Notes: generated by a model from the sequence alone, not told the origin. Positions 15,906 through 25,003 are shown, counted from the first letter of the stretch. The stretch is 64,000 nucleotides of DNA from Thalassospira profundimaris (GCF_003326795.1 NZ_JPWI01000009.1:62001-126000); one strand, 5' to 3'. Numbers and translations: made by a program.

Positions 15906-17009
15906 ATGGCTGGCAACAGTTTTGGAACGCTCTTTCGCTTCACCACCTTTGGCGAAAGCCACGGCCCGGCAATCGGCTGTGTTGTAGATGGTGTGCCCCC
16001 TCTTCTTGAGCTGACCGAGGCCGATATCCAGGAATTCCTCGAGAAACGCAAACCCGGTCAATCGCGCTTTACCACCCAGCGTCGCGAACCTGATCAGGTC
16101 AAAATTCTTTCGGGCGTGTTCGAAGGCAAAACCACCGGCACCCCGATTGGGCTTCTGATCGAAAATGTCGATCAGCGATCCAAGGATTATGGCGAGATTA
16201 AAAACCAGTTCCGCCCGGGCCATGCCGATTACACCTATTGGGAAAAATACGGCACGCGCGATTATCGCGGCGGCGGCCGTTCATCGGCCCGCGAAACAGC
16301 AATGCGTGTTGCGGCCGGTGCCATTGCCCGCAAGGTTCTTGGCGATGACATCAAAATCCGTGGCGCACTGGTCAAGATGGGCACCAAGGAAATCAATCGC
16401 GATAACTGGGACTGGAACGAAGTTGATAACAACCCGTTCTTCTGCCCCGATCCCGAAGCCGTTCCGGTATTCGAGGAATATCTCGACGGCCTGCGCAAGG
16501 ACGGATCATCGGTTGGTGCTGTGATCGAAATTGTCTGTTCGGGCGTTCCGGTTGGTCTTGGCGATCCGGTTTATGACAAGCTTGATGCCGATCTGGCCAA
16601 GGCGATGATGACCATCAACGCGGTCAAGGGGGTCGAAATCGGCAACGGCTTTGAAGCCGCCGAACTGACCGGCATCGAGAATGCCGATGAAATGCACTTG
16701 GGCAACGACGGCAAACCCGTCTTTGGTTCGAACCATGCCGGTGGCATTCTGGGTGGTATTTCGTCCGGTCAGGATGTTGTCGTTCGCTTTGCGGTCAAAC
16801 CGACCAGCTCAATCCTGACCCCGCGCAAAAGCATCGATATTTATGGCAAGGAAGTCGACGTTGTCACCAAGGGCCGTCACGACCCGTGCGTTGGCATTCG
16901 CGGCGTTCCGGTCGGCGAAGCCATGGCGGCCATTGTGCTTGCCGACCACCTTCTGCGCCATCGCGCGCAATGCGAAGGCTGGAACACCAACAAGCATTTC
17001 CCGAGCTGA
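15906..17009 (+). CDS. aroC: Chorismate synthase
   Basis: It converts 5-enolpyruvylshikimate 3-phosphate to chorismate, with reduced FMN as cofactor, in the last step of the shikimate pathway. At 367 residues it has the family length. All signatures are present: the start [18 protein letters not shown], with the conserved His of [14 protein letters not shown], the basic [10 protein letters not shown] loop, and RHDPCVGIR near the end. The ATG at 15906 gives the standard N-terminus. It seems monocistronic, between fabI and an unrelated low-complexity gene. Confidence 0.97.
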   Translation: MAGNSFGTLFRFTTFGESHGPAIGCVVDGVPPLLELTEADIQEFLEKRKPGQSRFTTQRREPDQVKILSGVFEGKTTGTPIGLLIENVDQRSKDYGEIKNQFRPGHADYTYWEKYGTRDYRGGGRSSARETAMRVAAGAIARKVLGDDIKIRGALVKMGTKEINRDNWDWNEVDNNPFFCPDPEAVPVFEEYLDGLRKDGSSVGAVIEIVCSGVPVGLGDPVYDKLDADLAKAMMTINAVKGVEIGNGFEAAELTGIENADEMHLGNDGKPVFGSNHAGGILGGISSGQDVVVRFAVKPTSSILTPRKSIDIYGKEVDVVTKGRHDPCVGIRGVPVGEAMAAIVLADHLLRHRAQCEGWNTNKHFPS

Positions 17010-17042
17010 TCCCTTAAGCAGATAATTCCTGTCACAATCGGG

Positions 17043-18242
17043 TTGATGCCACGTCTTGATGGCATGAACCCGATATTGCTCAAAACCCTGATCTCGCTTG
17101 CTGCATCAAACAACAAATCCGCCAAAGGCGGATCGCTTGGCACTGATGCACAATTGCGCAACCGCACGATCCTTTACCCGGACGAGGCGCTTGACCTGCC
17201 GGAATGGGGAATTGCCGGAATGCCCGGCATGATCCTGGGAGCGGCCCCGCAAACCTGCCTGTTTGTCAGCGATCTTGAAATGTCTGGCTCAGATAACGCC
17301 AGTACAGGTGAAAGTTCCGACACGGATCAGGATACCGAGGCCGAGCCTACCAAAACCTCAGACGGATCAGCCGCCGGGATTGTCTCCTTCAGTCTGACCC
17401 TGAAATGCAATCCCGATCCCCAAAGCAATTTGAAGTCCTGCACCATTGTCTGGAAGCTCTCGCTTCCGATTGCCGGATATCGGGATATTCAAACCAGCAG
17501 CAGCAGCGAAAGCGTGCGCGCCCCAGTCATCCATACCCGTATGAAAATTCGTGGTATCGAACGCGACGTTGAAATCGGGCTTCTGGAAATGACCGGTCTC
17601 GAACAACCGCTTCTGATCGGGCAGGATACGCTGGGCGACAAGTTCCTGATCCGCCCGGATCGCGACAAAAAAGACTTACAAACACCAACGCCTTCCGTTG
17701 ACCTGAACCCCACAGAATCGTCTGACCCGTCTGAGATGCCTGCGCCGTCAGAGCCGGGCGCCGCGCAGACCAAAACAGACACTATGCCCGAACAAACCAG
17801 TTCGCCCGAACAGACCAAGTCTGATGATCTCCCCCATAAAGACGCGGACACGACGGGCACGAAGGACACAACACCGGAAACTCCGCTGGAGTCAGCCTCA
17901 AATAACCAGGACATTTCAAACGACGCCGCAATGCCTGCAACACCGAATGCAGATGCGTCAAATCCTTCAAATACAGTGAGCCCTGAGGATCAATCAGCAG
18001 ACAGCCAAAATCCTGCAGTGCCGGTGCCACCACCACAAAACGAGCAATCCCGAACAGACGCAGCAAACACACCATCAGAAGACGTACAGCCAGAACAGCC
18101 CAAAGCGGATGCCGCTGAAACCAATCCGGCAAGCGCACCACAAGCCCCGGCAACCGGGGATGACAGCACCAATACGGCACAGGCACAGACACAAACGCCG
18201 GGACCATCGGATGATCCAAAACCGGCAACTGATCCTGCCTGA
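17043..18242 (+). CDS. Unrecognised protein with retropepsin-like segment and long Ser/Thr/Pro/Asp tail
   Basis: 399 residues in two halves. Residues about 1-215 are folded. The last part of this half, MKIRGIERDVEIG and PLLIGQDTLGDKFLIRP, resembles the C-terminal strands of RimB-type retropepsin-like proteases (compare LLGRTAMKAGRFLV in the RimB-like protein at 62530). No canonical DTGA active-site loop is seen. Residues about 220-399 are low complexity, rich in Pro, Ser, Thr, Asp, Gln and Ala with almost no hydrophobics, hence disordered. There is no signal peptide or membrane segment. The ATG at 17043 is 33 bp after aroC. The function is unknown. Confidence 0.7.
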   Translation: MMPRLDGMNPILLKTLISLAASNNKSAKGGSLGTDAQLRNRTILYPDEALDLPEWGIAGMPGMILGAAPQTCLFVSDLEMSGSDNASTGESSDTDQDTEAEPTKTSDGSAAGIVSFSLTLKCNPDPQSNLKSCTIVWKLSLPIAGYRDIQTSSSSESVRAPVIHTRMKIRGIERDVEIGLLEMTGLEQPLLIGQDTLGDKFLIRPDRDKKDLQTPTPSVDLNPTESSDPSEMPAPSEPGAAQTKTDTMPEQTSSPEQTKSDDLPHKDADTTGTKDTTPETPLESASNNQDISNDAAMPATPNADASNPSNTVSPEDQSADSQNPAVPVPPPQNEQSRTDAANTPSEDVQPEQPKADAAETNPASAPQAPATGDDSTNTAQAQTQTPGPSDDPKPATDPA

Positions 18243-18278
18243 TCCCCTCAGTTCTTCAGATAACCTCCTGAACGTACT

Positions 18279-18309
18279 GCACCGCTTCTTCCAGAAGCGG
18301 TGCTTTTTT
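18279..18309 (+). terminator. Terminator after the low-complexity gene
   Basis: A perfect 10-bp stem (GCACCGCTTC / GAAGCGGTGC, 5-nt loop) followed by six T. Confidence 0.9.
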
Positions 18310-18373
18310 AAGTTCTAACAAAGGACAGCCTTGTTTTAGTGGCATATTTTGTCGGTTCGAGATCAGTTTAGCC

Positions 18374-18400
18374 TTGAAATACCAGATATCATTCGATAAT
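18374..18400 (+). promoter_or_regulatory. Candidate promoter of the TetR gene
   Basis: TTGAAA (18374) and GATAAT (18395) form a sigma-70-like pair with a short 15-nt spacer. The TetR palindrome overlaps the -10 end, as expected for self-repression. The short spacer lowers confidence. Confidence 0.4.
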
Positions 18401-18417
18401 GTTAACTCAGTTAACAT
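18399..18417. promoter_or_regulatory. TetR operator palindrome
   Basis: ATGTTAACT-C-AGTTAACAT is a perfect 19-bp palindrome with a single central base, 22 bp before the TetR start. Its size and position fit autoregulation by the TetR protein that follows. Confidence 0.75.
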
Positions 18418-18439
18418 AAGAAAATCGAGATGCGAGCTA

Positions 18440-19045
18440 ATGGGGAAATACCATCACGGTGACGTCCGCAATGTTCTTTTGCAAAAAGCCGAAACCATCC
18501 TGACCGAAGAAGGCCCGACCGGTCTTTCGCTGCGACGTCTGGCGCGCATGACCGGTGTTTCAGAAGCCGCTCCCTATCGTCATTTTGACGGAAAGGATGG
18601 CATTTTGGCGGCAGTGGCCATATCGGCCTTTGAACGTTTTGCCGAACAACTCGAAGCCGTTGCCGCAAATGTTGAACATCACGAAGAGCGCATCATGCAT
18701 CTTGGCGCGGCCTATGTCGGGTTTGCGGTTGAGAACCCGCAGCATTTCCGCCTGATCTTTGGCCGGGAACGCCCGCCGCTTGATCAATATCCGGAACTGC
18801 GCGAAGCCGCCGACAATGCCTTTGATGTTTTGCAGCGCGCTGTCACGTCCGTTGATCGCAAGGCCGAAATGACCCTGACCGAGGCCGCCACGGCCTATAA
18901 CCGTGCCCTTGCCGCCTGGAGCCGGGCACACGGGATCGCGATGCTGGTGATTGACGGCATGATTGTTCCACCTGCTGATCAGAACCTTGGCAGCTTTGTA
19001 CTTGGCCTTCTGGCCGAAGATTTAAACGCCCCGACAGGCATGTAA
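18440..19045 (+). CDS. TetR/AcrR family regulator
   Basis: A 201-residue repressor. The N-terminal helix-turn-helix runs from about 8 to 55: TILTEEGPTGLSLRRLARMT (halves TILTEEGPTG and LSLRRLARMT), then SEAAPYRHFDGKDGIL, with the usual YRHF recognition end. The C-terminal ligand domain (about 75-200) has PPLDQYPELREAA and AWSRAHGIAMLVIDG, as in the TetR C-terminal domain 13 group. The start at 18440 (MGKYHHGD) is typical of that group. It probably controls itself and the DUF2269 gene downstream, by position and palindrome; the ligand is unknown. Confidence 0.88.
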   Translation: MGKYHHGDVRNVLLQKAETILTEEGPTGLSLRRLARMTGVSEAAPYRHFDGKDGILAAVAISAFERFAEQLEAVAANVEHHEERIMHLGAAYVGFAVENPQHFRLIFGRERPPLDQYPELREAADNAFDVLQRAVTSVDRKAEMTLTEAATAYNRALAAWSRAHGIAMLVIDGMIVPPADQNLGSFVLGLLAEDLNAPTGM

Positions 19046-19087
19046 CGCGCATTCCCGCCCATTGTCCCCTGCCAACCGGATTCTCCG

Positions 19088-19555
19088 ATGGAATATTTCA
19101 CCGTTAAATTCATCCACGTGCTTGGTGTCGTGCTTTTTCTGGGCAACATCATTGTCTCTGCCCTTTGGAAAACGCAGGCTGACCGGACACAGAACCCGGT
19201 CGTCATCGCCTTTGCCTGTCGGCTGGTGAATATGACCGACCTGTTCTTTACCGCGTTCGGGGCTGCCTTGATTACGATTGGCGGGATCGGATTGTTTCAC
19301 GCAACAGGCATCGCAATTTCCGATGCCCCGCACCTGACGATTGGCATCGGCCTGTTTGGAATGGCTGCGATGCTCTGGCTGACAGGGTTGCTGCCTCTTC
19401 AGATCTACATGTCAAAGATTGCCGCCAAAACCGTTCAGGCCGGGGAAAGCACCATGCCAGCGGCCTATGAAAAAAGCCGCAAGCTTTGGAACATCATTGG
19501 CGGGATTGCTGTCTTGCTGCCGCTGGGCACGCTTTACTTCATGATTTTCCGCTAA
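19088..19555 (+). CDS. DUF2269 family integral membrane protein
   Basis: A 155-residue protein with four hydrophobic helices: about 5-26 (FIHVLGVVLFLGNIIVSALW), 50-70, 84-106 and 132-153. The opening KFIHVLGVVLFLGN with His10 and the later W-rich third helix are the DUF2269 pattern. The His and the helix layout recall small cytochrome-like membrane proteins, but heme binding is not shown. It follows the TetR gene by 42 bp in the same direction, so the two likely form a regulator-effector pair. Confidence 0.8.
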   Translation: MEYFTVKFIHVLGVVLFLGNIIVSALWKTQADRTQNPVVIAFACRLVNMTDLFFTAFGAALITIGGIGLFHATGIAISDAPHLTIGIGLFGMAAMLWLTGLLPLQIYMSKIAAKTVQAGESTMPAAYEKSRKLWNIIGGIAVLLPLGTLYFMIFR

Positions 19556-19568
19556 AACCTGATTGTCC

Positions 19569-20546
19569 TTACGCGGGTCTGCGACGGGCCCGCGTGGCAA
19601 TCAGCAAGGCAAATACCACCGCAATATTGCCCAGCATGTGCCAGCCATTCAAAACTTCGCCAAGCACCAATGCACCAAGCAAGGTCGCGACAAACGGCTG
19701 GACCAGAAGGACCATCGACCCCGTCGCCTCATCGACCGATTTAAGCCCGACAGACACCATCCCCTGTCCAAGGGCATGAACCAGTATGCCAAGGGCGGCC
19801 AGCGCCAACCAGCCCGTCATATCTGTTGGCGCAACCAGATCACCCTTGATCGCGGCAAATACGCCAATGACAATCGCAGTGACAACGGTCGTGCCGCTCA
19901 TGGTAACAGCGGCACCGATATGCCGCCGCAATCTTCCGATCACGATCAGATAGCCCGCATAGAAAACAGCGGCCAATAGTCCAAAGGCATCCCCGGCCAT
20001 GCTCCCGGTTCCGGCATCGCTTGCCCGAAACAGGCACCAGGCCCCAAAACCGGCAAATGGCAATCCGAACCAGAACATCCTGCCCGGACGTCGCGCAAGC
20101 CCGACAAGTCCAAGCAGACCGATGATAACCGGGGCCAGATTGGCAAGCAGGATCGCATTTCCTGCGGTCGTGAGCTCAATCGCGACATGGCATGCAATCA
20201 GGTCTGCAGCAAAAAAGACACCGGCCAGAACCATCCAGCCCGCAATCACGGCTTTCCCGACACTTGTCGGGCTCGCCGGATCGGGGCGTGCCGGTCTGGC
20301 CGGTACAAGGAATGCGGTTGCGCATAACAAAGGGGCGGCAAGCGCAACGCGCCAGAACGCAGACGCATCAGCCGAAACACCACTGAATCGCACAAGAATT
20401 GGCGACATTCCAAGCAACCCGCCCGCAAACAGCAACAAGCCGAATGCCCAAAGCGGATTGAGATGACTATCACCAGCCTTAATCGCGCCTGCATCCACGC
20501 ATTTGGTGGCGGAGGGAGTACAAACAGAACTTCCGGCATGGGACAT
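19569..20546 (-). CDS. EamA/DMT family transporter
   Basis: A 325-residue inner-membrane protein with about ten transmembrane helices in two EamA repeats (about 30-165 and 180-315). The first repeat starts LLLFAGGLLGMSPILVRFSG and carries the substrate-side SADASAFWR. The second repeat ends with ATLLGALVLGEVLNGWHMLG, where the conserved Glu-Pro-like GE motif sits. The start at 20546 is the first ATG; a TTG at 20585 would add 13 residues. Members export amino acids or small metabolites. It is divergent from a LysR gene, the common arrangement for regulated exporters. Confidence 0.88.
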   Translation of the reverse strand: MSHAGSSVCTPSATKCVDAGAIKAGDSHLNPLWAFGLLLFAGGLLGMSPILVRFSGVSADASAFWRVALAAPLLCATAFLVPARPARPDPASPTSVGKAVIAGWMVLAGVFFAADLIACHVAIELTTAGNAILLANLAPVIIGLLGLVGLARRPGRMFWFGLPFAGFGAWCLFRASDAGTGSMAGDAFGLLAAVFYAGYLIVIGRLRRHIGAAVTMSGTTVVTAIVIGVFAAIKGDLVAPTDMTGWLALAALGILVHALGQGMVSVGLKSVDEATGSMVLLVQPFVATLLGALVLGEVLNGWHMLGNIAVVFALLIATRARRRPA

Positions 20547-20691
20547 GGCGCTTGCTTTCAGGTGGCATCGCAGTTGGTTGTGCAAATGACCGGTGAAAGA
20601 TCATCTGATGCGTCTGCGGCTGGACACAGGATGGTTGATTGCGCTATCGAAGTGAAATTGCTTCGGCTTATAGTGCAAATAACGGGCGCTT

Positions 20692-21567
20692 ATGACCCTT
20701 CTCAATGTTGACATCGATCTGTTGCGAACTTTCCTGACGGTGCTTGAAACGCAAAGTTTCACCCGCACTGCAGAACGGCTATTGCGCACACAACCGGCCA
20801 TCAGCCAGCAGATCAGAAAGCTTGAGGAAACCGTCGGCACGCCCCTGATCACCCGGGACCGCAAGGCCATCACACCAACCACCACGGGTCTGGTCGTCAA
20901 ATCCTATGCCGAGGGGATTATAGGCCTTAATGACCGTATGCTGGCCGATCTTGTCGATGCCGCACCGTCGAGAATTCGCGTCGGTGTGCCAGATGATTAC
21001 GCCGCAGTCTATCTGCCCCAACTTTTTCGGGTTGCGGCACGGCGGCTTCCCGACACCGAAATCACCTGTCACGCCGATCTTTCACGCAATCTTTCAAAGC
21101 GTGTGGCAAATGGCGACCTTGATCTCGCGATTCTGACGGCCGATCCTGATACACCATCCCTGCATGTGGTTTCCGAACCGTTGGTCTGGGTTGCGCATTC
21201 TGATTTCGATCTGTCACAGCGCCCCTTGCCGCTGGTGTTGTTTGAAGACGGGTGTGTCATCCGTGATGCGGCAACATCCGCACTTAAGAAGGCGGGCACT
21301 CCCCATCGCATCAGCCACAGCAGCGATGCCAATACCATGATCATTACCGTCATTAATGGTGGTCACGCGGTAGGGGCAATGCCGCGTTGTACGGCGGAAC
21401 ATGCGGGATTGCACCAGCTTTCTGATGATGTTCTGCCACCCTTGCCGTCGGTTGATATCAGCCTGATGGTGCGTGATCGTGCCAACCCGGCAGTGCGCGA
21501 GCTTGCCCTTGGTGCGATTGCAGCCCTTTCCCCCGATGACGTAGCACCGGACGCAGTTCCAGACTGA
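20692..21567 (+). CDS. LysR family transcriptional regulator
   Basis: A 291-residue regulator. The winged helix-turn-helix is at about 5-65: LLRTFLTVLETQSFTRTAERL (read as LLRTFLTVLE, TQSFTRTAERL), then TQPAISQQIRKLEETVG and LITRDRKAITPT. The periplasmic-binding-like effector domain follows from about 90. It is divergent from the EamA transporter with about 145 bp between the starts, so that transporter is the probable target. The ligand cannot be read. A GlcG/HbpS gene lies just downstream in the same direction and could be co-transcribed. Confidence 0.88.
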   Translation: MTLLNVDIDLLRTFLTVLETQSFTRTAERLLRTQPAISQQIRKLEETVGTPLITRDRKAITPTTTGLVVKSYAEGIIGLNDRMLADLVDAAPSRIRVGVPDDYAAVYLPQLFRVAARRLPDTEITCHADLSRNLSKRVANGDLDLAILTADPDTPSLHVVSEPLVWVAHSDFDLSQRPLPLVLFEDGCVIRDAATSALKKAGTPHRISHSSDANTMIITVINGGHAVGAMPRCTAEHAGLHQLSDDVLPPLPSVDISLMVRDRANPAVRELALGAIAALSPDDVAPDAVPD

Positions 21568-21678
21568 TTGGCGGGCCCCATTCTTCCACCATGTGAAAAG
21601 ACGTTTTATGTGATTGATCGGCTTTTGCCCGACCACATAAGATGCGCCAGCTTATATCCAGAACACCGGAGACATCCC

Positions 21679-22107
21679 ATGCTGACCATCAAACGCCTGT
21701 CAATCGAAGACGCCTATATCCTGATTGAAGGCGCGCGCAACCGTGCCAATGAAATTGGTGTTCCGATGTGCATTGCCATCACCGATGAATCCGGTGTTCT
21801 CATCGCCTTTGAACGCATGGATGGCGGCAAGGTCACCAGTACCACGATTGCCCAGGATAAATCATTCACTGCCTCGGGCGCGCGCAAAGGCACCCACGAA
21901 TACGCCGCCGCCGCTCAGCCAGGCAAACCGGCCTATGGCATTGATTCCGAAATCGGCGGGCGCCTGTCGATTGTTGCGGGTGGTCTTCCGGTCTTTGTCG
22001 ATGGCGAATGCGTTGGCGGCATCGGTGTGAGTTCCGGCACGCCCCCGCAGGATCAGGACTGCGCCCAAGCCGGGATTGATTTCTTCATGAAGAAAATCGG
22101 CAAGTAA
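21679..22107 (+). CDS. GlcG/HbpS heme-binding-like protein
   Basis: A 142-residue cytoplasmic protein of the GlcG/HbpS (PF03928) family. The features are AYILIEGARNRANEIGVPM at the start (in parts AYILIEGARN, RANEIGVPMC), ITDESGVLIAFERMDG (in parts ITDESGVLIA, FERMDG) and the end GGIGVSSGTPPQDQDCAQAG. HbpS in Streptomyces binds heme and senses redox stress; GlcG sits in glycolate operons. Neither context is present here, so the role is open. The start at 21679 follows CGGAG 8 nt upstream. It is convergent with tlyA. Confidence 0.88.
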   Translation: MLTIKRLSIEDAYILIEGARNRANEIGVPMCIAITDESGVLIAFERMDGGKVTSTTIAQDKSFTASGARKGTHEYAAAAQPGKPAYGIDSEIGGRLSIVAGGLPVFVDGECVGGIGVSSGTPPQDQDCAQAGIDFFMKKIGK

Positions 22108-22139
22108 TCAAAATTCGCGCGATGGAAATCGGCCTGTGA

Positions 22140-22880
22140 TCAGGCTGATTTCCGCCCACAGATCAAAAACTCGACATTACCTTCGGGCCCGGTGATCGGA
22201 CTTGTGGTAATGCCCAGAACTTCCCAGCCCGGCAAATTCGACAGCCAGTCGGAAATGGTGTCACACACTTCCTGATGCAGCTCGGGTTCGCGCACGACGC
22301 CCTTTTTACCGACGCGCTCCTTGCCGACTTCAAATTGCGGCTTGATCAGTGCAATCAGATGCCCGCCCGGTTTAAGGCGCTCCATGCTGGCCGGAAGAAC
22401 GGTGCGCAGGCCAATGAAGCTGGCATCACACACGACGATATCGACCAGATCGGGAATCTGTTCTTCAGTGATGTGGCGCGCATTGGTTTTTTCCATGACA
22501 ACCACCCGGTCGTCATTGCGTAATTTCCAGTCAAGCTGCCCCTGCCCGACATCCACGGCATAGACCTTTGCCGCACCGTTTTGCAGCAAAACATCGGTAA
22601 AGCCGCCTGTGGACGCCCCAACATCAATTCCGATAAAGCCGGTCACATCAATGTTGAATTCGGCAAGCCCCTTTTCCAGCTTTAACCCGCCGCGCGAAAC
22701 CCAAGGATGGGGCTGTCCGCGCAAGGTGATCGCCATATCTTCCTTGCACTGCATGCCCGGTTTATCAAGGCGCTGCTCGCCACTAAAGACGTTGCCCGCC
22801 ATAATGAAAGCCTGCGCCTTGGACCGGCTTTCCACCAACCCGCGTTCGACAAGCATCTGATCTAAACGTTTCTTTGCCAT
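22140..22880 (-). CDS. tlyA: TlyA family rRNA 2'-O-methyltransferase
   Basis: A 246-residue enzyme with an N-terminal S4 RNA-binding domain (about 3-60, KKRLDQMLVERGLVESRSKA) and an FtsJ-type SAM-dependent methyltransferase domain. GIDVGASTGGFTD (about 83-95) is the SAM-binding loop, and catalytic Lys and Asp positions are retained (DVVVCDASFIGL-like region, KPQFEVGKE). In mycobacteria TlyA methylates ribosomal cytidines and confers capreomycin susceptibility. The old name hemolysin A does not describe its activity. It appears to be a single gene with a normal start. Confidence 0.93.
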   Translation of the reverse strand: MAKKRLDQMLVERGLVESRSKAQAFIMAGNVFSGEQRLDKPGMQCKEDMAITLRGQPHPWVSRGGLKLEKGLAEFNIDVTGFIGIDVGASTGGFTDVLLQNGAAKVYAVDVGQGQLDWKLRNDDRVVVMEKTNARHITEEQIPDLVDIVVCDASFIGLRTVLPASMERLKPGGHLIALIKPQFEVGKERVGKKGVVREPELHQEVCDTISDWLSNLPGWEVLGITTSPITGPEGNVEFLICGRKSA

Positions 22881-22955
22881 AAGCGCGTTTTAGCGCACCC
22901 ATGAAAAAAGGTCACGCCCAATAACGGTAATTTCACTGTGATCGGAACAGATCGC

Positions 22956-23633
22956 CTAACTCGCCAGCGGTTCAAGATATCCGCGCGGGACAATGGCGAG
23001 AAGGTCGTTAAGGGCTTCGCCCTGAACAGCGACATGTTGCTGCATCAGCTTGCCGGCGACATCGGCCTCGCCGTTTGAAATGGCGCTCAGGATTTCGGCA
23101 TGTTCATTGTTTGATTTTTTAACACGGCCCGGACGATGAAGCTGCAACCGACGATAGGGCGCCAGACGATTGCGGACATTTTTGGTCTGGCGTTCCAGAA
23201 AACTGTTCCGGCAACCGGCATAGATTGCTTCGTGGAAACGCACATTGGCCTCATAATAGGCATCTGCATCCGCATGCCCCTGAAGCGCGCTGCACTCTTC
23301 AGACAGTGCAATCAGGTTTTCAATATCAGCACGCGGCATCCGGCGGGCGGCGAGACGTGCGCACATGGCCTCAAGCTCGGCCATGACTTCAAACATCTCG
23401 ATCAGTTCGGCGACTGTGATTGACGCAACAATCGTTCCGCGGCGGGGCATGGTTGCCACAAGACCGGAACCGGCAAGAGTCTGCAGAGCCTCCCGGACCG
23501 GTGTACGCGAAACGCCGAACCGTTCGCTCAGCGAACGTTCGTCAAGCTTGTCGCCGGGCTTAAGAATGCCGGTCACAATATCGCGTTCAAGTTTCTGTAC
23601 CAGATCCGCAGCAAGCTTACCGTTTTGCGCCAT
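22956..23633 (-). CDS. matR: GntR family (FCD) regulator of the malonate operon
   Basis: A 225-residue repressor: a GntR winged helix at about 10-75 (LERDIVTGILKPGDKLDERS, SERFGVSRTPVREALQTLAG) and an FCD effector domain at 90-215. The FCD metal and acid-binding residues are seen as His152 in VRFHEAIYAG, with other Asp/His positions upstream. The ATG at 23633 follows GAGGG. It is divergent from the TRAP malonate operon, and the region between holds a perfect CTGGTATACCAG palindrome. By analogy with MatR/MdcY it should release DNA on binding malonate or malonyl-CoA; the ligand is inferred from context. Confidence 0.85.
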   Translation of the reverse strand: MAQNGKLAADLVQKLERDIVTGILKPGDKLDERSLSERFGVSRTPVREALQTLAGSGLVATMPRRGTIVASITVAELIEMFEVMAELEAMCARLAARRMPRADIENLIALSEECSALQGHADADAYYEANVRFHEAIYAGCRNSFLERQTKNVRNRLAPYRRLQLHRPGRVKKSNNEHAEILSAISNGEADVAGKLMQQHVAVQGEALNDLLAIVPRGYLEPLAS

Positions 23634-23659
23634 AAAACGCCCTCATCCATATTCGGTTA

Positions 23660-23671
23660 CTGGTATACCAG
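23660..23671. promoter_or_regulatory. GntR operator, site 1
   Basis: CTGGTATACCAG is a perfect 12-bp palindrome, 26 bp upstream of the GntR start codon, of the TGGTATACCA type bound by FCD-GntR proteins. Its place suggests self-repression. Confidence 0.75.
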
Positions 23672-23812
23672 AACACATAAAATGGTACTAATCAAAGCCT
23701 TTTCTCTGCTGCTTTGCAGAGTTTCAATATTGCATCGCAAAAGTTACATGCCGATTTCCGCCAGTTTGCAGGCAAATACTCAAGCGCGGGTTTGTGGCAC
23801 TGCAAAACGCAT

Positions 23813-23852
23813 TTCTGGTATACAAAATTGCATAGACAGAATGCCAGAAATC
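23813..23852. promoter_or_regulatory. GntR operator, site 2 (near the transporter promoter)
   Basis: TTCTGGTATAC (from 23813) repeats the half-site of the first palindrome. About 20 bp later ATGCCAGAA gives the inverted half. This larger imperfect inverted repeat lies about 100 bp before the TRAP binding-protein gene and is the likely control point of the malonate operon. Confidence 0.55.
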
Positions 23853-23951
23853 TGTAACGCTTTCGACTAATGCGAAAACCGCATCAATAATAAGACGCGC
23901 AAAAAGCCGTCAAAATGCATCCAGAACGCATGCTTCATCCGGGAGGAAAAG

Positions 23952-24959
23952 ATGAAGATTTTCAAGAAGACCCTTTCGGCGTCTGTCGCCGCCATTACTC
24001 TGTCTGTTGCCGCTTTTGGCATGTCCGCATCCGCCAATGCAGAAACGCTGAAACTGTCACATCAGTGGTCGACCAGCGATATCCGCCACAAGGTTGCCGA
24101 AATCATTGCCAACGAAGTCAAAGCCGCCAATGTTGATCTGGAAATCCAGATCTTCCCGTCCGGTTCCCTGTTCAAGGCAAAGGAGCAGTGGACTCCGATG
24201 ACGCGTGGCCAGCTTGACATGATTGTTTATCCGCTGGCCTATGCCGGTGGTCGTGTCCCTGCTGCCAACCTGACCCTGATGCCTGCACTGGTCAAAAACC
24301 ATGACCACGCAAACCGCATCAACACCTCCCCGTTCATGGACAAGATTGAAGGTCTGCTGAACGAAGATGGTGTTGTTACGGTTGCCAAGGGCTGGCTTGC
24401 CGGTGGCTTTGCATCGACCAAGGGCTGCATCCAAAAGCCGGAAGACGTAAAAGGCCTGCAGATTCGTGCAGCTGGTAAATCGTTCGAGCAGATGCTTGAA
24501 GGTGCCGGTGCTTCAATCGCTGCGATGCCAAGCTCGGAAATCTATCCGGCGATGCAGACCGGCGTTCTTGACGCCACCAACACCAGCTCGTCGAGCTTCG
24601 TTTCCTATCGCATCTATGAGCAGGTCAAATGCTATACCCCGGCAGCAGGCAATGCGCTGTGGTTCATGTATCAACCGGTTCTGATGTCGAAGAAAAGCTA
24701 TGACAAGCTGAATGATGCTCAGAAAGATGCCCTTGCCGCTGCGGCAAAGAAAGCGGAAGAATATTACACCACCGAAGGCCGCAAGCAGGATTCTGACAGC
24801 ATCGATGTCTTCAAGAATGCCGGTGTGGAAATCGCAGAACTCACCGATGAGGATTTCGCAGAATGGCAGAAACTTGCCATGGAAACCTCTTACAAGAAGT
24901 TCGTCGAAGAGACCCCGAACGGTCAGGAACTTCTTGATATGGCACTTGCTGTAAAGTGA
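23952..24959 (+). CDS. matP: TRAP transporter substrate-binding protein (malonate, DctP family)
   Basis: A periplasmic solute receptor of 335 residues. The signal peptide covers about 1-30 (KKTLSASVAAITLSVAAFG core, cleavage after SANA). The mature part follows the DctP fold: LKLSHQWSTSDIRHKVAE, then the IRAAGKSFEQML strand whose Arg binds the substrate carboxylate, and the Asn of DATNTSSSS. The ATG follows GGGAGGAAAAG. It opens the operon with both permease subunits, malonyl-CoA decarboxylase and synthetase, so malonate is the inferred ligand, as for the MatPQM system of Sinorhizobium meliloti. Confidence 0.92.
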   Translation: MKIFKKTLSASVAAITLSVAAFGMSASANAETLKLSHQWSTSDIRHKVAEIIANEVKAANVDLEIQIFPSGSLFKAKEQWTPMTRGQLDMIVYPLAYAGGRVPAANLTLMPALVKNHDHANRINTSPFMDKIEGLLNEDGVVTVAKGWLAGGFASTKGCIQKPEDVKGLQIRAAGKSFEQMLEGAGASIAAMPSSEIYPAMQTGVLDATNTSSSSFVSYRIYEQVKCYTPAAGNALWFMYQPVLMSKKSYDKLNDAQKDALAAAAKKAEEYYTTEGRKQDSDSIDVFKNAGVEIAELTDEDFAEWQKLAMETSYKKFVEETPNGQELLDMALAVK

Positions 24960-24976
24960 TCCATTGATGATGCGCT

Positions 24977-25003
24977 GGTGGTGCCGAGGCGTTCGGCACC
25001 ACC
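24977..25003 (+). other. Intercistronic stem-loop after matP
   Basis: A perfect 11-bp stem (GGTGGTGCCGA / TCGGCACCACC) with a 5-nt loop and no T run. It lies in the 103-bp gap between the binding protein and the permease. Such hairpins often protect the upstream message, giving more binding protein than permease. Confidence 0.7.

Noticed and set aside
22140..22880. Hemolysin A as a toxin
   Set aside because: S4 and FtsJ-type methyltransferase domains show that it is an rRNA methyltransferase.
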